64,000 nt of DNA from Lancefieldella rimae ATCC 49626 (GTDB taxonomy: Bacteria; Actinomycetota; Coriobacteriia; Coriobacteriales; Atopobiaceae): NCBI RefSeq assembly GCF_000174015.1, contig NZ_ACFE01000003.1, forward strand, positions 182,148-246,147, read 5' to 3'. A model generated the notes under the pieces. It did no database searches and was not told the origin of the DNA. It worked only from the letters and a program-made list of their open reading frames with translations. Of this stretch, positions 28,490 through 37,199 are shown piece by piece. The stretch's first letter is position 1; each line of letters starts with the position of its first letter. The position numbers and the translations under genes were made by a program.

Positions 28490-29530
28490 TCAAGCGCAGC
28501 TTACGAGCTGAAAGAAAATCGGTATAAACCACAGCGCCGCAATAACGGCATAAGGCCAGAAATGAGCCTTGGTAATGGCCGCAAACTCTCTGATAAATGC
28601 CGTCGGCCAGTACCATCCGCCCGTATGCGAACCCACACCATCAGCCTTAAGACCCAGGTTATGCGCATACTCGGCGCAACGAAACACGTGAAAGTCGCTG
28701 GTAACCATCGCCGCCGTATAGTCTTGATACTGCGCATCGGCGTTCATGAGCATCTGCGAGTATTTGAGATTCTCCCACGTTGTCCTTGAACGATCTTCCA
28801 TAAGGATAGTTTCCTGAGAAACGCCATGTTCCATCAGGTAACCACGCATGGCCTGAGCCTCGGTTACCACCTCGTCATCGCCCTGACCTCCTGAAGCCAC
28901 AAACTTACCGCAGCAATCCTGTCGTTTCCAAAGTTCCAAAGCGCGATTTATGCGCCCGGCTAAAAGCGGTGTGGGCTTCTCGCCGTCAAGACCTGCACCA
29001 TGAATGATGATGTAGTCATACCGACGATGCCTGGGCAAGATTCGATACAGCCACGAATAAAAGAGCAGTGCCACAAAGGTAAAGGAAAACCACAGGCCCT
29101 CGAAGAAGAAAAGTGGTAGAACCTCAAGAAAGAGACCATCCTGACTTGCATAGATAGGTATGCAGTACATCAGAAAGATAAAGAGCGCAAGAGCTATCGG
29201 TAAAAGCGACGTAAGCGAGAAACCATTGTTCCGGATAACGATGATGCTGTTTACAGTCAAAAACGTGCAGGTTACCACGGGGAAGAGCGCAAAGAGGACT
29301 ATGACAACATAGACGGTCCACATCTGGCCAAAGCGCATAAGTAAAAGCAAAACGAGCCACAACACGGTTGCAAGCAAATAAAGAGCATTGCGAAACTGTC
29401 TTGGCTCCTTGCGAAACGAGTGTACAAACAAAATACCCGGAATAAGGGCCGGCGAGAAGAGCAGCACATACGCCACCAGCATCTGCCAGCCCAGAGTAAG
29501 TCCCATGTCTTTTATGAAAGCTTCAAACAT
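28490..29530 (-). CDS. YdcF/DUF218-family membrane protein
   Basis: A 346-residue protein. The first about 170 residues contain five to six hydrophobic helices; the rest is a DUF218 domain (YDYIIIHGAGL, GRINRALELWK, KFVASGGQGDDE, SEAQAM-like TEAQAMRGYLMEHGV, DRSRTTWENLKYS, MVTSDFHVFRC), followed by one more C-terminal helix. DUF218 proteins such as SanA and ElyC are linked to envelope integrity and lipid carrier metabolism, but the reaction is not established. GAGGAA lies ten bases before the ATG. It converges with the UPF0210 gene. Confidence 0.85.
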   Translation of the reverse strand: MFEAFIKDMGLTLGWQMLVAYVLLFSPALIPGILFVHSFRKEPRQFRNALYLLATVLWLVLLLLMRFGQMWTVYVVIVLFALFPVVTCTFLTVNSIIVIRNNGFSLTSLLPIALALFIFLMYCIPIYASQDGLFLEVLPLFFFEGLWFSFTFVALLFYSWLYRILPRHRRYDYIIIHGAGLDGEKPTPLLAGRINRALELWKRQDCCGKFVASGGQGDDEVVTEAQAMRGYLMEHGVSQETILMEDRSRTTWENLKYSQMLMNADAQYQDYTAAMVTSDFHVFRCAEYAHNLGLKADGVGSHTGGWYWPTAFIREFAAITKAHFWPYAVIAALWFIPIFFQLVSCA

Positions 29531-29616
29531 ATTGATACGTTCCTCAAATATCTTTCGTCCATGTAAAATAATAAACGACCATTGGCGGCAAACCGCCTAC
29601 CTTTCGCCGTTACGTC

Positions 29617-29739
29617 ATGCATGAAGAGTATCTCATATATGAAAATAGAATGTGTTATACGAATCTTGGTCAGCCTGTAGCGCACGGACATGAACATGAG
29701 CATGATGGTCATGGCGTACGGGAGTGCCATAACAAATAG
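29617..29739 (+). CDS. Possible 40-residue His-rich peptide
   Basis: An ATG-started frame of 40 codons, MHEEYLIYENRMCY... with the metal-binding-looking run HGHEHEHDGHG and a terminal RECHNK. No ribosome-binding site is visible, so it may be a remnant or chance frame; the histidine pattern alone is why it is listed. The rest of the 29531-29776 gap holds only a short hairpin-like GGCGG/CCGCC element. Confidence 0.2.
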   Translation: MHEEYLIYENRMCYTNLGQPVAHGHEHEHDGHGVRECHNK

Positions 29740-29776
29740 GCATTCGGCTTGAAAAGCGCATTGCCGAAACCAATTA

Positions 29777-30061
29777 TCACATTTTGGGCAGGTTTTTATA
29801 GGCACCCTGTCTATGACCAACGCGCACAACAACGATAACGAGCTTCTCGTCTTCGATTTTTGCAAGAAGCCGATACGAACCAACGCGCCAGCGCCAACCG
29901 GAACCTGTCCCTTGCAGTTGTTTCCCATTTGCGACATTTCTTGGGTTTACGCAACCATCAAGATTTTCTTTGATCCATGAAACTATCAGTAACCGCTGTT
30001 TCTTGGGTATTTTGAGCAGCTGTTTGACAGCCGCTTTAGACCACTCGACGCGATAGATCAT
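29777..30061 (-). CDS. relE: RelE-family toxin
   Basis: A 94-residue basic toxin of the RelE family: YRVEWSKAAVKQLLKIPKK, then KQLQGTGSGWRWRVGSYRLLAKIEDEKLVIVVVRVGHRQGAY, the classic RelE end. RelE proteins cut mRNA in the ribosomal A site. Its ATG overlaps the stop of the antitoxin gene by four bases (ATGA type), so translation is coupled. Independent in sequence from the toxin at 4310. Confidence 0.9.
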   Translation of the reverse strand: MIYRVEWSKAAVKQLLKIPKKQRLLIVSWIKENLDGCVNPRNVANGKQLQGTGSGWRWRVGSYRLLAKIEDEKLVIVVVRVGHRQGAYKNLPKM

Positions 30062-30279
30062 TCTGACGTCATAGCCATACGCATGACTTCATCCATGGAA
30101 TACCGCTTATCGTCATCCTCGGCCAAGGCCTCGGAATACGCCTGTAGATCAGCGGCCTCTTCAATGCGTTCTAGTACAGATTCGCGAACAACTTCAGAAA
30201 AAGTCTGGCCGGTAAAATCCGCAAACGCTTGAATCCACTCTCGCTCATCATCTGCAAATCTAATGGCAGTTGCCGTCAT
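30058..30279 (-). CDS. RelB/ribbon-helix-helix antitoxin
   Basis: A 73-residue antitoxin beginning MTATAIRFADDEREWIQAFADFTGQTFSEVVRESVLERIEE, a ribbon-helix-helix DNA-binding pattern, followed by an acidic toxin-wrapping tail. GAGGTGAG lies upstream; a GTG two codons earlier (30285) is an alternative start. The frame is open further upstream but that part runs across the operator palindrome and is not protein-like. Confidence 0.8.
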   Translation of the reverse strand: MTATAIRFADDEREWIQAFADFTGQTFSEVVRESVLERIEEAADLQAYSEALAEDDDKRYSMDEVMRMAMTSE

Positions 30280-30301
30280 CGCCACGCTACTCACCTCTTT
30301 C

Positions 30302-30318
30302 GTACTACGTCGTAGTAC
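30302..30318. promoter_or_regulatory. Operator palindrome of the relBE-type operon
   Basis: Perfect inverted repeat GTACTACG-t-CGTAGTAC, 20 bp upstream of the antitoxin start and next to an AT-rich promoter-like stretch. Ribbon-helix-helix antitoxins bind such sites. It also lies about 90 bp upstream of the divergent antiporter gene, so the two could share control. Confidence 0.7.
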
Positions 30319-30407
30319 AGTATACCATATACAATAAAATACAGTCCCTTGCGAGTACAATACGAGAAGAAGCACGCCGAAAAACCCGTCAAGCCCAAGG
30401 AGTTCTC

Positions 30408-32609
30408 TTGGAAGTCTTTGAATTCGTTCTCATCATTTTGACCTGTGTCGTTGCCTCGTCGGTGTTTGACGAATTTTCTCGCATCTCCATTCCGGTGCTG
30501 CAAGTTATCATCGGGCTCATCGTTGCGCTGATACTTCCTGGTGTTCAAGAAATGCGCATTGATTCTGAGCTCTTTTTAGTGCTGTTTATTGCACCGCTTC
30601 TCTTTAATGAAACGAGAGAAGCCAATCCCGCCGCTCTCTGGAAGAATCACGGCTCAATCCTTTCGCTTGCAATCGGCTTGGTTATTGCCATTGTGCTCAG
30701 CGTTGGCTTTACCCTCCATCTGCTGGTACCCAGCATTCCCTTAGCGGCGGCGTTTGCCTTTGCCGCAGCGCTCGGCCCTACCGATGCCGCCACCGTTACC
30801 GCACTTCGCTCGTCGGTGCATCTTTCCAACCGTCAACGAACCCTTCTTTCCGGCGAATCGCTTATCAATGACGCTTCCGGTGTCGTGGCCTTCCAGTTTT
30901 CCGTTGCCGCTGCCGTAACCGGTGCATTTTCCGCACTCGCTGCCACGCAATCCTTTGCCGTCCTCTTTATCGGTGGCATCGTCATTGGCCTTATGGCAGG
31001 AACGCTCTTCTCGCTTCTTATGGCAATCCTTAGCCGCATGGGATTTGACGACACCACCGCGCACGTGCTTTATGAGGTCATCTCGCCTTTTCTTATCTAT
31101 CTCTTTGCCGAGCTCTGCCACGTTTCAGGCATCCTCGCCGTTGTTGCAGGCGGACTTGTTATGGCTCAGACAACGCGTCGCGATACTTTTACCAGCACTA
31201 CGGCTGCTCGACAGAAACTCGTTTCTGATAACTTCTGGCGTATTATCTCATTTCTTATCAACGGCACCGTCTTTGTGCTTCTCGGTATGCAACTACCCCT
31301 TGCCGTTACGCCGGGGTTCAACGGAGGCCTCAGTATCTTTCAGATCCTGGGCGTTATTGCGACCATGACGCTCATTCTGGAAGGCGTGCGCTTTTTGTGG
31401 CTACTGGTACTTGAGATTCGCCACGGCCAGCATGGCCTACAGTTCTGTGGATCCGACGTTGAAACCGGCACTAAAGCCGATACCAAAGCTCCTGCGGGAA
31501 CTCGCACGTCGCTTCTCACCAACGTACTGGTAACCACTATCGCAGGCGCAAAAGGGGCGGTCACACTCTCCATTGCGCTCACCCTCCCCTACGTCATTGA
31601 CTCCGGTGCGCCCTTCCCGCAGCGCGAGCTTATCATCACCATAACGGCAGGTACTATACTTGCGTCACTGTTATTGGCCGACGCACTTCTCCCTCGTTTG
31701 GCTCCAAAGACAGTCGGCAACAGCCTTGACGAACGCCTGCGTAAAGGAGAAATTGCGGTTCTTGAGGCCACGACATCCGAACTTCGCTCCATGATGAGCG
31801 ACGGACGCATAAGCGAGAAGTACCTCCCTGCACTACGATTGACCATAAGTCGTTATACCAGTCGCTTGTTTTTTGAACGTATCAGCACACCCGAAGCAGC
31901 GCGTGCCACGATGCAGATGATTCGCGAGAACAACGAGCTGCAGCAAAGCCGCCTTGAAGAGTTGCGCCTCCGTCACCTAAAACATCACGACACAACACCT
32001 TGGAGCACCATTCTTGAAAATCTGCGTTCCATCAGACGCTCGGTGGGTTATATAAACTCACTTGCGGATATCGGCATGAACGCAAAGACCAACAATCGTA
32101 TAAAGATTTTTATCAACGAAGCAAAGTATGCGCTGAAACGTTTGCGTAACAATAGCGAGATTCGTCAGCTTGAAGATAACGACCGTGCATACTTTCAAGC
32201 GTGTCTCTATGCCATCGAGCTTGAATATACGGAAATCGATCGCCTTGAGGAGATTTGTAGGGATGAATCTGATCCAGATCGCGCGGCTATTGCCGCTAAC
32301 TTGCTGGTAGATCATCAGTCAGCCGTGGATTCTATCTGGAGCCGCGTCAACATTGGTCAAGAAGGAGCCGGAACGGATATGCAACGGTCATACTCTTTGC
32401 CCTACAACCTTGATACTCATGAGATATCCCCGCATTTTCGCCAGCAGATTGCCGATGCACGCACATACGCCAACGATGTTGACGAGAACGCGTTGCGTGT
32501 GGAACTCGATCAGATAGCCCGCCTTCAATACGAGGGCATCATTGACCGGGAAGTCGCTTCGCATCTCCGTGAAAACGTCTACTATCTGCAAATGTCTATA
32601 GGCGATTAG
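30408..32609 (+). CDS. CPA1-family Na+/H+ antiporter (NhaP-like)
   Basis: A 733-residue protein with about twelve membrane helices (to residue about 430) and a 300-residue cytoplasmic C-terminal domain rich in charged helices. Family motifs include LFNETREANPAALWKN, ALGPTDAATVTALRSS (the ion-binding region with TD), LLSGESLINDASGVVAF and GAKGAVTLSIAL. The start is taken as TTG 30408 because AAGGAG lies five bases upstream and the product then begins EVFEFVLIILTC; the open frame upstream to 30270 crosses the antitoxin start and operator. It presumably exchanges sodium or potassium for protons; the ion is not decided. Confidence 0.9.
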   Translation: MEVFEFVLIILTCVVASSVFDEFSRISIPVLQVIIGLIVALILPGVQEMRIDSELFLVLFIAPLLFNETREANPAALWKNHGSILSLAIGLVIAIVLSVGFTLHLLVPSIPLAAAFAFAAALGPTDAATVTALRSSVHLSNRQRTLLSGESLINDASGVVAFQFSVAAAVTGAFSALAATQSFAVLFIGGIVIGLMAGTLFSLLMAILSRMGFDDTTAHVLYEVISPFLIYLFAELCHVSGILAVVAGGLVMAQTTRRDTFTSTTAARQKLVSDNFWRIISFLINGTVFVLLGMQLPLAVTPGFNGGLSIFQILGVIATMTLILEGVRFLWLLVLEIRHGQHGLQFCGSDVETGTKADTKAPAGTRTSLLTNVLVTTIAGAKGAVTLSIALTLPYVIDSGAPFPQRELIITITAGTILASLLLADALLPRLAPKTVGNSLDERLRKGEIAVLEATTSELRSMMSDGRISEKYLPALRLTISRYTSRLFFERISTPEAARATMQMIRENNELQQSRLEELRLRHLKHHDTTPWSTILENLRSIRRSVGYINSLADIGMNAKTNNRIKIFINEAKYALKRLRNNSEIRQLEDNDRAYFQACLYAIELEYTEIDRLEEICRDESDPDRAAIAANLLVDHQSAVDSIWSRVNIGQEGAGTDMQRSYSLPYNLDTHEISPHFRQQIADARTYANDVDENALRVELDQIARLQYEGIIDREVASHLRENVYYLQMSIGD

Positions 32610-32669
32610 AAGGTCTTTTGCCACGGGTAAGCAAGCTGCCGGATCTCTCGCACGCAGCCGGACGCCGAA

Positions 32670-33215
32670 CTATTCCAATCCCAAGACCTTATCCGCATCG
32701 ATATAGCGACCGGGCTTTCGCGAAGCCGCTTTAGGCTCGGGACCGTCAGGCCAACCGATAGCACAATGGCCAACGCCAACCCAGCTGTCCTCTACGCCAA
32801 CATCAATAAGGAACTGCTTGAACTCTTCCGTCTCAAACTCTTCACGAGCACGGTGAATCCAAATTGAGCCAAGTCCCAAGTCATGTGCTGCCTGCATCAA
32901 ATTGCCCATGGTGAGTGAACCGTCGTACACACCGTTAGAATTGTCGGCCGGCACAAGCACCACAAGCAAAACCGGAGCGCCATAAAACGGATCAAAGTCC
33001 TCAGAACGCCCCATGATAGCCGCATTCGCTCGCACGAACTTCTCACGAAGTTGAGGATTTGAAACTTTGATTATAAGGGGACTCTGCAAACCCCTAGCAC
33101 TGGCTGCATATTCGCCTGCTTTTACGATACTGGCGATAAGATCCTCAGGCACCAACTTGTTGGTAAACTTTCTCCAGCTCCGACGTGTGAGCAGTGACTC
33201 GTAAGCTTCATTCAT
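32670..33215 (-). CDS. Nitroreductase-family FMN oxidoreductase
   Basis: A 181-residue flavoprotein of the nitroreductase superfamily. The N-terminal FMN phosphate-binding pattern is LLTRRSWRKFTNKLVPEDLI, followed by AGEYAASARGLQSP; LTMGNLMQAAHDLGLGSIWIHRARE and the C-terminal VGVGHCAIGWPDGPEPKAASRKPGRYI are typical of the short subgroup. Physiological substrate unknown; such enzymes reduce nitro compounds, quinones or flavins with NAD(P)H. AAAGGAG precedes the ATG. Confidence 0.92.
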   Translation of the reverse strand: MNEAYESLLTRRSWRKFTNKLVPEDLIASIVKAGEYAASARGLQSPLIIKVSNPQLREKFVRANAAIMGRSEDFDPFYGAPVLLVVLVPADNSNGVYDGSLTMGNLMQAAHDLGLGSIWIHRAREEFETEEFKQFLIDVGVEDSWVGVGHCAIGWPDGPEPKAASRKPGRYIDADKVLGLE

Positions 33216-33302
33216 GAGAATCTCCTTTCAAATAACTGACTTAAGTGTACGCCAAATGGTTTCTTTGGAGAATTAGCTTGAAGCATATGACCCACAATAC
33301 TT

Positions 33303-33350
33303 AAAGTGATAACTTTTATGTATTGAAATACTGATAACTTTTACGTATTA
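33303..33350. promoter_or_regulatory. Tandem repeats upstream of the higBA-like module
   Basis: Two copies of a GATAACTTTTAYGTATT motif: a 24-bp copy at 33303-33326 and a shorter one at 33330-33350, about 27 bp apart, just upstream of the toxin ribosome-binding site. They are probably operators for the HTH antitoxin. A third copy lies after the module at 34038-34061. Confidence 0.6.
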
Positions 33351-33375
33351 TACTCAACAAAGGAGGTTGGTTTTC

Positions 33376-33741
33376 TTGTATGAAATACTTTTCTACCGAG
33401 ACAACAAAGGCAGACAGCCGGTTCTTGACTACTTACAAGAGCTGAGTCGAAGCAAAAGCAAAGATAGTCGTATTAAGTTAAACAAAATCAGCGATTATAT
33501 ACAGGCGTTAAGCGTATACGGAACAGAACAGTTGACTGAAAACTATGTCAAACATCTTGATGGTGAAATATGGGAATTGAGACCCATTAGAGACCGAATA
33601 CTATTTGCCGGAGTTATCGGCGGAAGATATGTACTGCTTCATCAATTTATGAAGCAATCGCAGAAAACACCTGTAAGAGAAATAGAACAAGCAAAGCGAG
33701 AGCTGTCCGATTTTAAGAAAAGAAGTGGACTATATGAGTAA
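33376..33741 (+). CDS. higB: HigB-type (phage Gp49-like) RelE-superfamily toxin
   Basis: A 121-residue toxin: [19 protein letters not shown], then [36 protein letters not shown], the Gp49-like HigB signature, ending in a helical basic tail. The start is taken as TTG 33376, nine bases after AGGAGG; an in-frame TTG at 33367 touches the ribosome-binding site. Toxin-before-antitoxin order with an 8-base overlap is the usual higBA arrangement. Low-GC, AT-rich flanks differ from the neighbouring nitroreductase gene. Confidence 0.88.
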   Translation: MYEILFYRDNKGRQPVLDYLQELSRSKSKDSRIKLNKISDYIQALSVYGTEQLTENYVKHLDGEIWELRPIRDRILFAGVIGGRYVLLHQFMKQSQKTPVREIEQAKRELSDFKKRSGLYE

Positions 33742-34039
33742 TATCAATATAAGCAACACTAATTCTATTGGGTGCAATTGGGCTGATGTCCGAAAGGAAC
33801 TGTTCACCAAAGAGGAAATCGCCGAAAGTGATCTCAGGGTAGCGCTTATTGGAGAATTAATTAAAGCTCGAAAAGAACAGGGAATTTCCCAAAGAGAGCT
33901 TGAAGAACTGAGTGGCGTAAGACAGCCGGTCATTGCGCGGATGGAAAACGGAAATACAACTCCAAATCTAAGCACTGTTTTAAAAGTGTTAGCCCCCCTT
34001 GGCAAAACACTATATATCGGAGACTTGAAGAAAGCCTAA
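33734..34039 (+). CDS. higA: HigA-type XRE-family antitoxin
   Basis: A 101-residue antitoxin with a Cro/C1 helix-turn-helix: [51 protein letters not shown]. It starts at ATG 33734 within the last codons of the toxin gene. It should neutralise HigB and repress the operon through the repeats upstream. Its stop codon overlaps the first bases of the third repeat copy. Confidence 0.9.
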   Translation: MSNINISNTNSIGCNWADVRKELFTKEEIAESDLRVALIGELIKARKEQGISQRELEELSGVRQPVIARMENGNTTPNLSTVLKVLAPLGKTLYIGDLKKA

Positions 34040-34061
34040 AGTGATACCTTTTATGTATTGA
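34038..34061. repeat. Third copy of the higBA-flanking repeat
   Basis: A 24-bp sequence differing from 33303-33326 at one position, directly at the antitoxin stop codon. Together the two copies bracket the toxin-antitoxin module in direct orientation. Confidence 0.7.
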
Positions 34062-34112
34062 TAACCGAAGAATCGCACCGGATTCTCTCAAAGCAAAACG
34101 TCAAGGCAAGTT

Positions 34113-35090
34113 ATGACAAACATCCACCAAACTTCTCGGCAGACACACCTTACCAAAGCTCAAATACGCGCGCTTGTGACACTGACATTGGTTTTTGTTG
34201 TTGCCATTGCATCACTGATACAGGAATGCGCTTCAAACCGCAAAGACAGCGCCAGTAAACAAAGCACGTCGGCAGCCGCGGCTACAACCATAGCTGCCGA
34301 CCCTACCAAAACCACAGTCCGATTCCTTGATATTGGACAGGGAGATTCCACCATCGTTGAACTTCCTGACGGTAAAACCATGGTCATCGATGCGGGACCT
34401 CGTGGTTCAGCGAAAACAATAGAGGCTCAGCTCAAGGCCGACGGACGCCCCCAAGTTGATTATCTTGTTGCCACTCATCCCGATGCCGACCATATCGGCG
34501 GGATGGCAGAACTTATCGCCGACGCTGATATCAAATCCATCTGGGCGCCAAACGCCACAAACAACACCGAGACGTTCAGGAACTTTTTGAGTGCCATTGA
34601 CAAAAAGGGCCTCACCATCACGCAGGCCACCTCCGGCACAACCATCGCAAAAACCGACCAATACTCCATCGATATTCTGTGGCCGCCTTCGTCCGCTCAT
34701 TTCGACAACACCAACGACTATTCAATCATCATTAAACTGACCGTTGGCGAGAAGACCTTCCTATTCACGGGCGACGCTCCCGCAGCTTTAATCAATCAGG
34801 CTGTCGAAGACCACATTGACGTGTTAAAGGTATCGCATCATGGATCACGCACCGGCACCACAAAGAAGCTTGCCGCCAAACTCTCACCCGACTATGCCGT
34901 CATGTCATATGCCATCGGCAACGACTACGGGCACCCGCACGAAAGCGTCCTGAGAGCATTGTCTGCCTCACATACACAGGTATACGGAACGGGAGTGAAT
35001 GGTACCGTCACGGCCATTACCGACGGTTCAACTATTAATATGTATGTTCAGAAAGAGGGCACGCCCGTCGCTCCTCCAAAAGTAAAGTAG
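34113..35090 (+). CDS. Exported ComEC-C-terminal-like metallo-beta-lactamase-fold hydrolase
   Basis: A 325-residue protein with one N-terminal membrane segment (residues about 20-40), an Ala/Thr/Ser-rich spacer, and an extracytoplasmic metallo-hydrolase domain like the C-terminal part of ComEC/Rec2. Motifs: VRFLDIGQGDSTIVELPDGK, VDYLVATHPDADHIGGM (metal site), FLFTGDAP, VLKVSHHGSRTGT and YGHPHESVL. It lacks the ComEC channel, so it is not itself a DNA transporter. It is followed nine bases later by a DUF3006 gene, the common partner of such stand-alone hydrolases. A DNA/nucleotide phosphodiesterase activity is likely by family but unproven. Confidence 0.88.
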   Translation: MTNIHQTSRQTHLTKAQIRALVTLTLVFVVAIASLIQECASNRKDSASKQSTSAAAATTIAADPTKTTVRFLDIGQGDSTIVELPDGKTMVIDAGPRGSAKTIEAQLKADGRPQVDYLVATHPDADHIGGMAELIADADIKSIWAPNATNNTETFRNFLSAIDKKGLTITQATSGTTIAKTDQYSIDILWPPSSAHFDNTNDYSIIIKLTVGEKTFLFTGDAPAALINQAVEDHIDVLKVSHHGSRTGTTKKLAAKLSPDYAVMSYAIGNDYGHPHESVLRALSASHTQVYGTGVNGTVTAITDGSTINMYVQKEGTPVAPPKVK

Positions 35091-35099
35091 AGGTGTTTT

Positions 35100-35324
35100 A
35101 TGACCGCAATCGTTGACCGGATAGAAGACAACAACATCGCCGTTCTTGAAATCAACGGCGGCAAGAAGTTCTTGGATGTTCCCCTCTCTGAGCTGCCTGA
35201 GGGAACCTCGCAAGGCGATGTTCTCACCGGTGAAGAAGGTAATTGGCAGCGCGACACCGAGGCAACAAATAAGCGCACACTTGAAATCCTTAGTCTTTTC
35301 AATAAGCTTTTTAAGAAGGACTAA
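35100..35324 (+). CDS. DUF3006-domain protein
   Basis: A 74-residue acidic protein beginning MTAIVDRIEDNNIAVLEINGG with the short beta-barrel pattern of DUF3006 (VDRIEDNxAVLE...P.SELPEG...GDVL). Function unknown. It is translationally close to the ComEC-like hydrolase gene, a pairing seen in many Gram-positive genomes, which suggests a joint role. AGAGGTG precedes the ATG. Confidence 0.85.
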   Translation: MTAIVDRIEDNNIAVLEINGGKKFLDVPLSELPEGTSQGDVLTGEEGNWQRDTEATNKRTLEILSLFNKLFKKD

Positions 35325-35373
35325 AGGCTTCCCACTCTTTTATCTCAAGTGCGATGTACTCAAGCTCTCAAAA

Positions 35374-35407
35374 AAGCGAGGCTGAAATCCTTGTTCCAGC
35401 CTCGCTT
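35374..35407 (-). terminator. Intrinsic terminator of the flotillin gene
   Basis: Perfect 11-bp stem AAGCGAGGCTG (35374-35384) with CAGCCTCGCTT (35397-35407); on the minus strand it runs into six T. It also lies downstream of the convergent DUF3006 gene. Confidence 0.85.
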
Positions 35408-35453
35408 CGACGCTCTTTACGATGTCACTTTAAAACCGCTTCTGCAGCTCGTA

Positions 35454-36983
35454 TTACTTCTCACGAGTCCCAGAGTTTTTCTCGTTGGGATCTTTGTCGG
35501 AAGCTCCCTGTTCAGAGGAAGGATTCTTCTCGGTCTTCTCCGTACCCGCTTTCACGCCCTTAGCAACTGCATCGGAAAGGGTCGGTGCGATAGCCTTTGC
35601 CCCCACTAAGGCACCAAAAAGCTGCTTCAAGTCAAGACCCATCGAATCGCCAAGACCCGCATTGACCTGCGTCATAGACTTGGTAATGTCTTCGGTTAGC
35701 TTTGCGGCATTGCCTTCGCCGTACATGGTGATAGAGTCAACGTTGGCAAGCGGCTCAGCAACGGCGCGGGCAACATCAGGCAGTGCATTGAAGTACATTT
35801 CAAGCACGGCAGCTTGGTTCATCTTGGCCATTGCCTCGGCCTTCTTCTCAAGACCCTCCGCCTCGGCGGTCAGCCTTGCCGCTGTTGCAGCAGCCTCGGC
35901 GTCGCCCTTAGCACGAATACCTTCAGCTTCAGCAAGCATGGCTTCGCGTGTTGCATTGGCGGCCTGCGTACGTTCGTATGCCTGAGCCTCAGCCTCTTTC
36001 TGGCGGCGGAACAAGTCGGCCTGGGCAGCCTGCTCGGCTGCATAGCGTTCAGCGTCTGCCTTCGCACGTACCTGAGAATCGAGGGTATTCTTGGTAACCT
36101 CAACTTCCTTCTGCTTAACGACGGCTTCTTGCTCCTGCTTCACAATGTTTGCAGCAGCAGTCTCGCGCTCAATATCCTTCTGCTGAATCTGCTTTTGAAT
36201 CTCATATGCAGCATCCGCTTTTGCGTTTTCCGTATCAGCTTCAACCTTCAGCGCTGCCTTGCGCATGGCAAGATCAGTCTGCTTTTGAGCAATATCAAGA
36301 TCGGCATTCACGCGAGCCTCATTGGATGCCTTGTCCGCCGCGGCCTGCGCCTCGGAGATCTCCTGGTTCGAGCGGGCCTGCGCGATCTCGGCATCCTTGC
36401 GGATCGTGGCCACGTTGGCGACGCCGAGGTTGTCGATCGTGCCGTCCTTGTCGGCAAAGCCTTGGATGTTAAAGGCAACAATTTCAAGGCCCATCTCTGC
36501 AAGGTCTTGATGAGCGTTATCTTGGACGCGCTGCGCAAACGTATCACGATCAGTAACGATGTCCTTGAGCCGCATCTGGCCGATGATGGCGCGCAGGTGT
36601 CCCTCGAGCGTATCGCGGACTTCGTCGGAGATCTCATCGATGTTCTTATACAGGAAGTTGCGGGTCGCGGCCTGCAAAAGCTCCGAGGTCTCCGTCGCGA
36701 TGCGGACCTTGACAGCGGCATCCGCCTGCACGTTGATGAAGTCGTTGGTAGGCACATAGTCGGACGTCTTCACGTCGACCGGGATCATGGCGGCGGTCAT
36801 GGAGTCAACGCGCTCGATCAACGGCACTTTAAAGCCGGTCTTACCATGGATAATGCGCTGCCCCCATGGACCTGAAACGACTTTAATCTCTGCAGGAGAT
36901 GCAGACACAAAGCCGTTTACCAGGAAGAGAAGCACGACGCCCACCGCAACCGCGATGGGGATCACCAACTCGAATGGAAACAT
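35454..36983 (-). CDS. floT: Flotillin-like SPFH-domain protein
   Basis: A 509-residue membrane-microdomain scaffold. It has an N-terminal membrane hairpin (FPFELVIPIAVAVGVVLLFLVNG), an SPFH/PHB domain (about residues 35-200; GKTGFKVPLIERVDSMTA, LEGHLRAIIGQMRLKDI, LGLEIVAFNIQGFAD-type), a long Ala/Glu/Lys-rich coiled coil with flotillin AEAE repeats (about 210-400), and a hydrophilic tail. AGAAAGGA precedes ATG 36983; an upstream 22-residue extension has no ribosome-binding site. GC content switches abruptly within the gene: blocks near 36341-36460 and 36570-36820 use GC-rich codons while the rest matches the host, which indicates gene conversion. Confidence 0.92.
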   Translation of the reverse strand: MFPFELVIPIAVAVGVVLLFLVNGFVSASPAEIKVVSGPWGQRIIHGKTGFKVPLIERVDSMTAAMIPVDVKTSDYVPTNDFINVQADAAVKVRIATETSELLQAATRNFLYKNIDEISDEVRDTLEGHLRAIIGQMRLKDIVTDRDTFAQRVQDNAHQDLAEMGLEIVAFNIQGFADKDGTIDNLGVANVATIRKDAEIAQARSNQEISEAQAAADKASNEARVNADLDIAQKQTDLAMRKAALKVEADTENAKADAAYEIQKQIQQKDIERETAAANIVKQEQEAVVKQKEVEVTKNTLDSQVRAKADAERYAAEQAAQADLFRRQKEAEAQAYERTQAANATREAMLAEAEGIRAKGDAEAAATAARLTAEAEGLEKKAEAMAKMNQAAVLEMYFNALPDVARAVAEPLANVDSITMYGEGNAAKLTEDITKSMTQVNAGLGDSMGLDLKQLFGALVGAKAIAPTLSDAVAKGVKAGTEKTEKNPSSEQGASDKDPNEKNSGTREK

Positions 36984-37199
36984 GGCTGTCCTTTCTACCC
37001 TTCTCCAAACCCAGCTCTCGGGAACATACCCTTTGGCAAGCCGTACCATGGGCTCAATCTCCCCCGGAGAGGGCCCTTGTCGACCACGTCCTGACGTACG
37101 CGAATATTGTAATCGAGCCTACGTCCAAAGGCGACGAACAGACACTCGAGCGGTCGGTTCGGCGGCCAAACGGCTCGGCGGCTCGAAGGCTGGGCGACC

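Noticed and set aside
28404..28616. Minus-strand frame ending ..RYLELIGAECRFA after the YdcF gene
   Set aside because: Most of it overlaps the YdcF gene in another frame, there is no ribosome-binding site, and no family is recognised. The gap 28401-28489 also has two direct GCAAACCGGC copies that explain nothing.
35814..36875. Plus-strand frame of 353 codons opposite floT
   Set aside because: Antisense shadow caused by the repetitive coiled-coil coding sequence and GC-rich codons; Leu/Gly/Arg composition is not protein-like.
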